Assembly (NCBI GenBank): GCA_034008185.1
Contig: CM067084.1
Location: 66,808,612-66,872,611 of the forward strand
Direction of reading: 5' to 3'
Origin: Gorsachius magnificus
Lineage: Eukaryota; Chordata; Aves; Pelecaniformes; Ardeidae
Length of the DNA stretch: 64,000 bases
Shown: one piece after another, positions 61,701 to 64,000 of the stretch
Numbering within the stretch: the first letter of the stretch is position 1
Layout of the letters: every line of letters starts with the position of its first letter
Notes under the pieces: generated by a model
Seen by the model: the letters and a program-made list of their open reading frames with translations, nothing else
What the model was told of the DNA's origin: nothing
The model's database searches: none
Program-made: the position numbers and the translations under genes

Positions 61701-62188
61701 GCTTGCTGATGTACCCAGTGTAGTACTGACTCAGCTGGTCTAAGGTGAGACCTAGGATCCCTACGGTTTCCCTGGGTTCTGGGTTAAATGGTAGGTGAAA
61801 CTTTTCTTGGTGATTATTCTACAAGTAAATCTTCTCTTCCTGTGCTTGTTTATCAGACAACTAAAGCCCTTCTTTCTCAGCATGTGCATCCTGATAGGGG
61901 GTTATCTGGGTTTATTCCCATGCGAGTATCTCAGTGCAATATCCAGCTGACATCAAGGATCATCTCAAAACTAGAAAGGGTGGGTGCTCTTGTCCCTTCT
62001 ACCTCTTCAATATGATTGGGGCCCTTTTTAGTTCATTAGGCATAAATCTGGACATGAACAAGAGAATAATTGTATGCACCTATGCTTTTTCTTCCTCTGC
62101 TTTTCATGTATGCTAAAGAACTTGATCTGCGTTGCTGAAGTCCATGCTCATTTTTTGTCATGCATCTCTCATGTTGGATTGTGCATAT
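55766..62188. other. Non-coding stretch
   Basis: No gene is recognised. It contains a T12 run (57159-57170) and a purine-rich interval (about 58990-59260). A 111-codon frame (57788-58123) and others of 60-79 codons lack motifs. Confidence 0.5.
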
Positions 62189-62213
62189 AAATAATAATAA
62201 TAATAATAATAAA
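62189..62213 (+). repeat. (AAT)n microsatellite
   Basis: About eight uninterrupted AAT units. It is the purest trinucleotide repeat in the window. Confidence 0.93.
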
Positions 62214-63167
62214 AGTATTTAATTAAATTCTGTCAGAGAGCATAAATTTAAAATAGAAGACTGGAGTGCATTGAAAGACCACACATTAGGTAAGAATAGG
62301 TGTGGCTGAGATAGCTGATGAGTAATACTGTGTTTGAAGAAATGATCCATTTATTTGACAGGAAAAAATATTCGAAATAGAATTTAAAGCAAAGGCAGAG
62401 TCTACTTTTTGCAGTTGTTGTGACCACCACATGCTGGAAGTAGAGCAGGAAGTGTAAGAGTTGAGAAAACTGGTTGTGGTGGATTTTGCATCCACCAGCC
62501 ATGGGCTCATGTCGGGAGAAGAGGTGTACCCATTCTGATTCTTTCATTGCAAAACCCCTGGTGTGGGGCCATCATTATAGAGCATTTGGTTCAGTGAGGT
62601 CTTAATTCACATCAGAGATCCCACAAACATGCTCAGTATGCAATGCTGCTACTACTGCTACTGTAAGAGGGAAAGCTCCCTCTATTTGCTCATTTTTCTG
62701 TGATTCTGAGTGTGACCTTGTGCAAAACACATTATTTAAGAAAATGTGGCATCACTACCCTAAACTCTTCCTTAATCTCTTTCTTCCCCATGTATTTTTA
62801 CCCTTTTCTTCCATGCAGGTCTTTCATGGAATATCAGTTATTTAATTTACTTAATTCTGCCTTTTTTTCCATTTTTTTTCTTAAATAATGCTCTTCTCTT
62901 CTGTCTCCATTGTAGGTCAAGTCTAGAAGCAACAACAATGCTTCTTTTTCTTTTCTAACACAAGCTTATGCTTATGAAGACTCAGAAATAATTTTTATAT
63001 CAATAAGCACTGTTCAAAACTTGTTGACTGCACAGGAGACATGTTTGCAGACAGAGGGAAAGGAGAAACAATGCATTACCATTGCTTCAAATCAAAAGAA
63101 AGTCAGCACTGGGTGAAAAGATTATAAGCATCCCTCCTCACAAAAGTATCTTGAGAAATTAGAAACT
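62214..63167. other. Non-coding stretch
   Basis: No gene is recognised. Two overlapping minus-strand frames (62248-62547) and a T-rich stretch near 62860-62880 are present. Confidence 0.5.
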
Positions 63168-63250
63168 AGCAGCCAGATCTTCAGCTGTAAAAAATGGGCA
63201 TAACACTACTGATGTTGCTGGGAGTATGGCAACTTATACCAGGCTTTGTC
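63168..63250. repeat. Ancient palindromic amniote repeat
   Basis: GCAGCCAGATCTTCAGCTGT, AAAAAATGGGCATAACACTA, then GGGAGTATGGCAACTTATAC and CAGGCTTTGTCC, match the old palindromic repeat pattern 'ggccagatcctcagctggtgtaaattggcatagctccattgacttcaatggagctacgccaatttacaccagc'. Both arms can be followed, although the central part is degraded. Confidence 0.55.
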
Positions 63251-63529
63251 CTAGCCTTCTGATTTTTATTCTGCGTTTTACACCTAATTTTTGTCATTTG
63301 TCTCCATTAATGTTAATGGAAAATGCACATTTCAAGCAGTCAGGAGTAGCAAAAGAGGTGCATTCATTGTTATAACTGATAAATTAGTGTCTTTGTTCAA
63401 ACAACTTGCGTTTACATTCACTGTTAGAGAGGGAAAAGCTTCTTAAAAATTTATAAGCTGACTATGCAGGTTAACTTAAACGTGCAGTCGTACAGTGTTG
63501 ACTCAGAGTTAAATTTAGGAGCACTTTGC

Positions 63530-63650
63530 AAAACTGGTGGAAAGTAGAGCGTTTGTTCAACATCACAGACTTGCAAATGGTTGAGCTAAATATAATGGCG
63601 AGTATTCAGGCACAGGTCAGGCACAGGCGGAGTGCTGAGTGCTTTCTCTG
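63530..63650 (-). repeat. MIR-like SINE fragment (minus strand)
   Basis: GTTTGTTCAACATCACAGAC, TTGCAAATGGTTGAGCTAAA, then a GAGTATTCAGG segment, follow reverse-complement MIR: 'cttgcccaaggtcacacagctagtaagtggcagagctggga...cccagg'. An 11-base TCAGGCACAGG unit is duplicated at 63606-63627. Confidence 0.48.
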
Positions 63651-63820
63651 CATTGATTGGTCTAATTTTGGAGATCATTTTGTGTTTTATTCAAAAGTGG
63701 ACAAGGCTGTGAGAAAAACATGGACTTACGGGATACAGGGAGACTGATAAATAGAGCAAGCCTGATGCTCTCCTTCTCTTTGTGTGCCTTATGCAGTCAC
63801 AGCTGGAAACAGCAGGAGGT

Positions 63821-63870
63821 TATCCTAGGCCAGATCCTTTCTGAGCTGCCTGTGAGTTACCTCCTACAGT
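63821..63870. repeat. Possible ancient palindromic repeat fragment
   Basis: TATCCTAGGCCAGATCCTTT, followed by CTGAGCTGCCTGTGAGTTAC, resembles the 'ggccagatccttagctgg' end of the same family as at 24829 and 63168. Only one arm is visible. Confidence 0.33.
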
Positions 63871-64000
63871 TAGGCTGAACGTCCCCGGCCCCTTGGGATC
63901 TGACGGCAGAAGGATTTTACTGTTTATCAGTTATTTGTCCAGAGGCCTCCCCCAGTTCTTTGCAAACTGGGACCTGGACTTTCAAACCCAGACGTGTACT

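Noticed and set aside
61788..62116. 75-codon plus-strand frame as a coding exon
   Set aside because: No convincing acceptor and donor pair and no recognisable family.

Overview
This window looks like ordinary non-coding DNA from a bird (or at least a sauropsid) nuclear genome. The strongest evidence is three truncated CR1 LINE copies. The two better preserved ones end in the short repeated CR1 3' tail built on ATTCTATGA, and they still encode the C-terminal part of the CR1 reverse transcriptase protein. There are no Alu- or L1-type elements, no operon-like packing of reading frames, no rRNA, no recognisable tRNA gene and no CRISPR array. Base composition is AT-leaning throughout, with a few short GC-rich patches. 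I found no complete protein-coding gene. Nearly all reading frames are short (under about 180 codons), overlap on both strands and show no family motif.

Layout. Positions 1-6.5 kb are repeat-rich: an ancient repeat fragment at the left edge, a CR1 on the minus strand (798-1278), a MIR-like SINE (4690-4915), an old L3/CR1-like LINE fragment on the plus strand (5040-5260, inside a 161-codon open frame) and a second minus-strand CR1 (5998-6510). From 6.5 to 28.9 kb there is mostly unique AT-rich DNA, with GC-rich patches near 9.05-9.37 kb and 11.73-12.45 kb, MIR-like and other old repeat fragments, a perfect 18-bp TAATTA-containing palindrome at 12.7 kb, and a weak exon-like segment at 17.7 kb. 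From about 28.9 to 35.4 kb the plus strand is G- and T-rich, most strongly at 28.94-30.11 kb and 34.48-35.40 kb. This ends in a CT/C pyrimidine tract, followed by a degenerate plus-strand CR1 (36090-36580). From 37 to 64 kb there is mostly unique sequence with homeodomain-motif clusters resembling conserved non-coding elements, one better exon-like segment (39473-39572), a GC-rich patch (45.64-46.45 kb), microsatellites, and further MIR-like and palindromic old repeat fragments, which are densest at the right edge.

Interpretation. The window is best read as intergenic DNA or the interior of a very large intron. Repeat identities rest on remembered family consensus patterns, not on a database search. 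CR1 calls are secure; MIR/L3 and older fragments are moderate to weak. Exon-like segments and conserved-element candidates are inferences that need alignment or RNA data. I did not find convincing evidence of a novel biological system.
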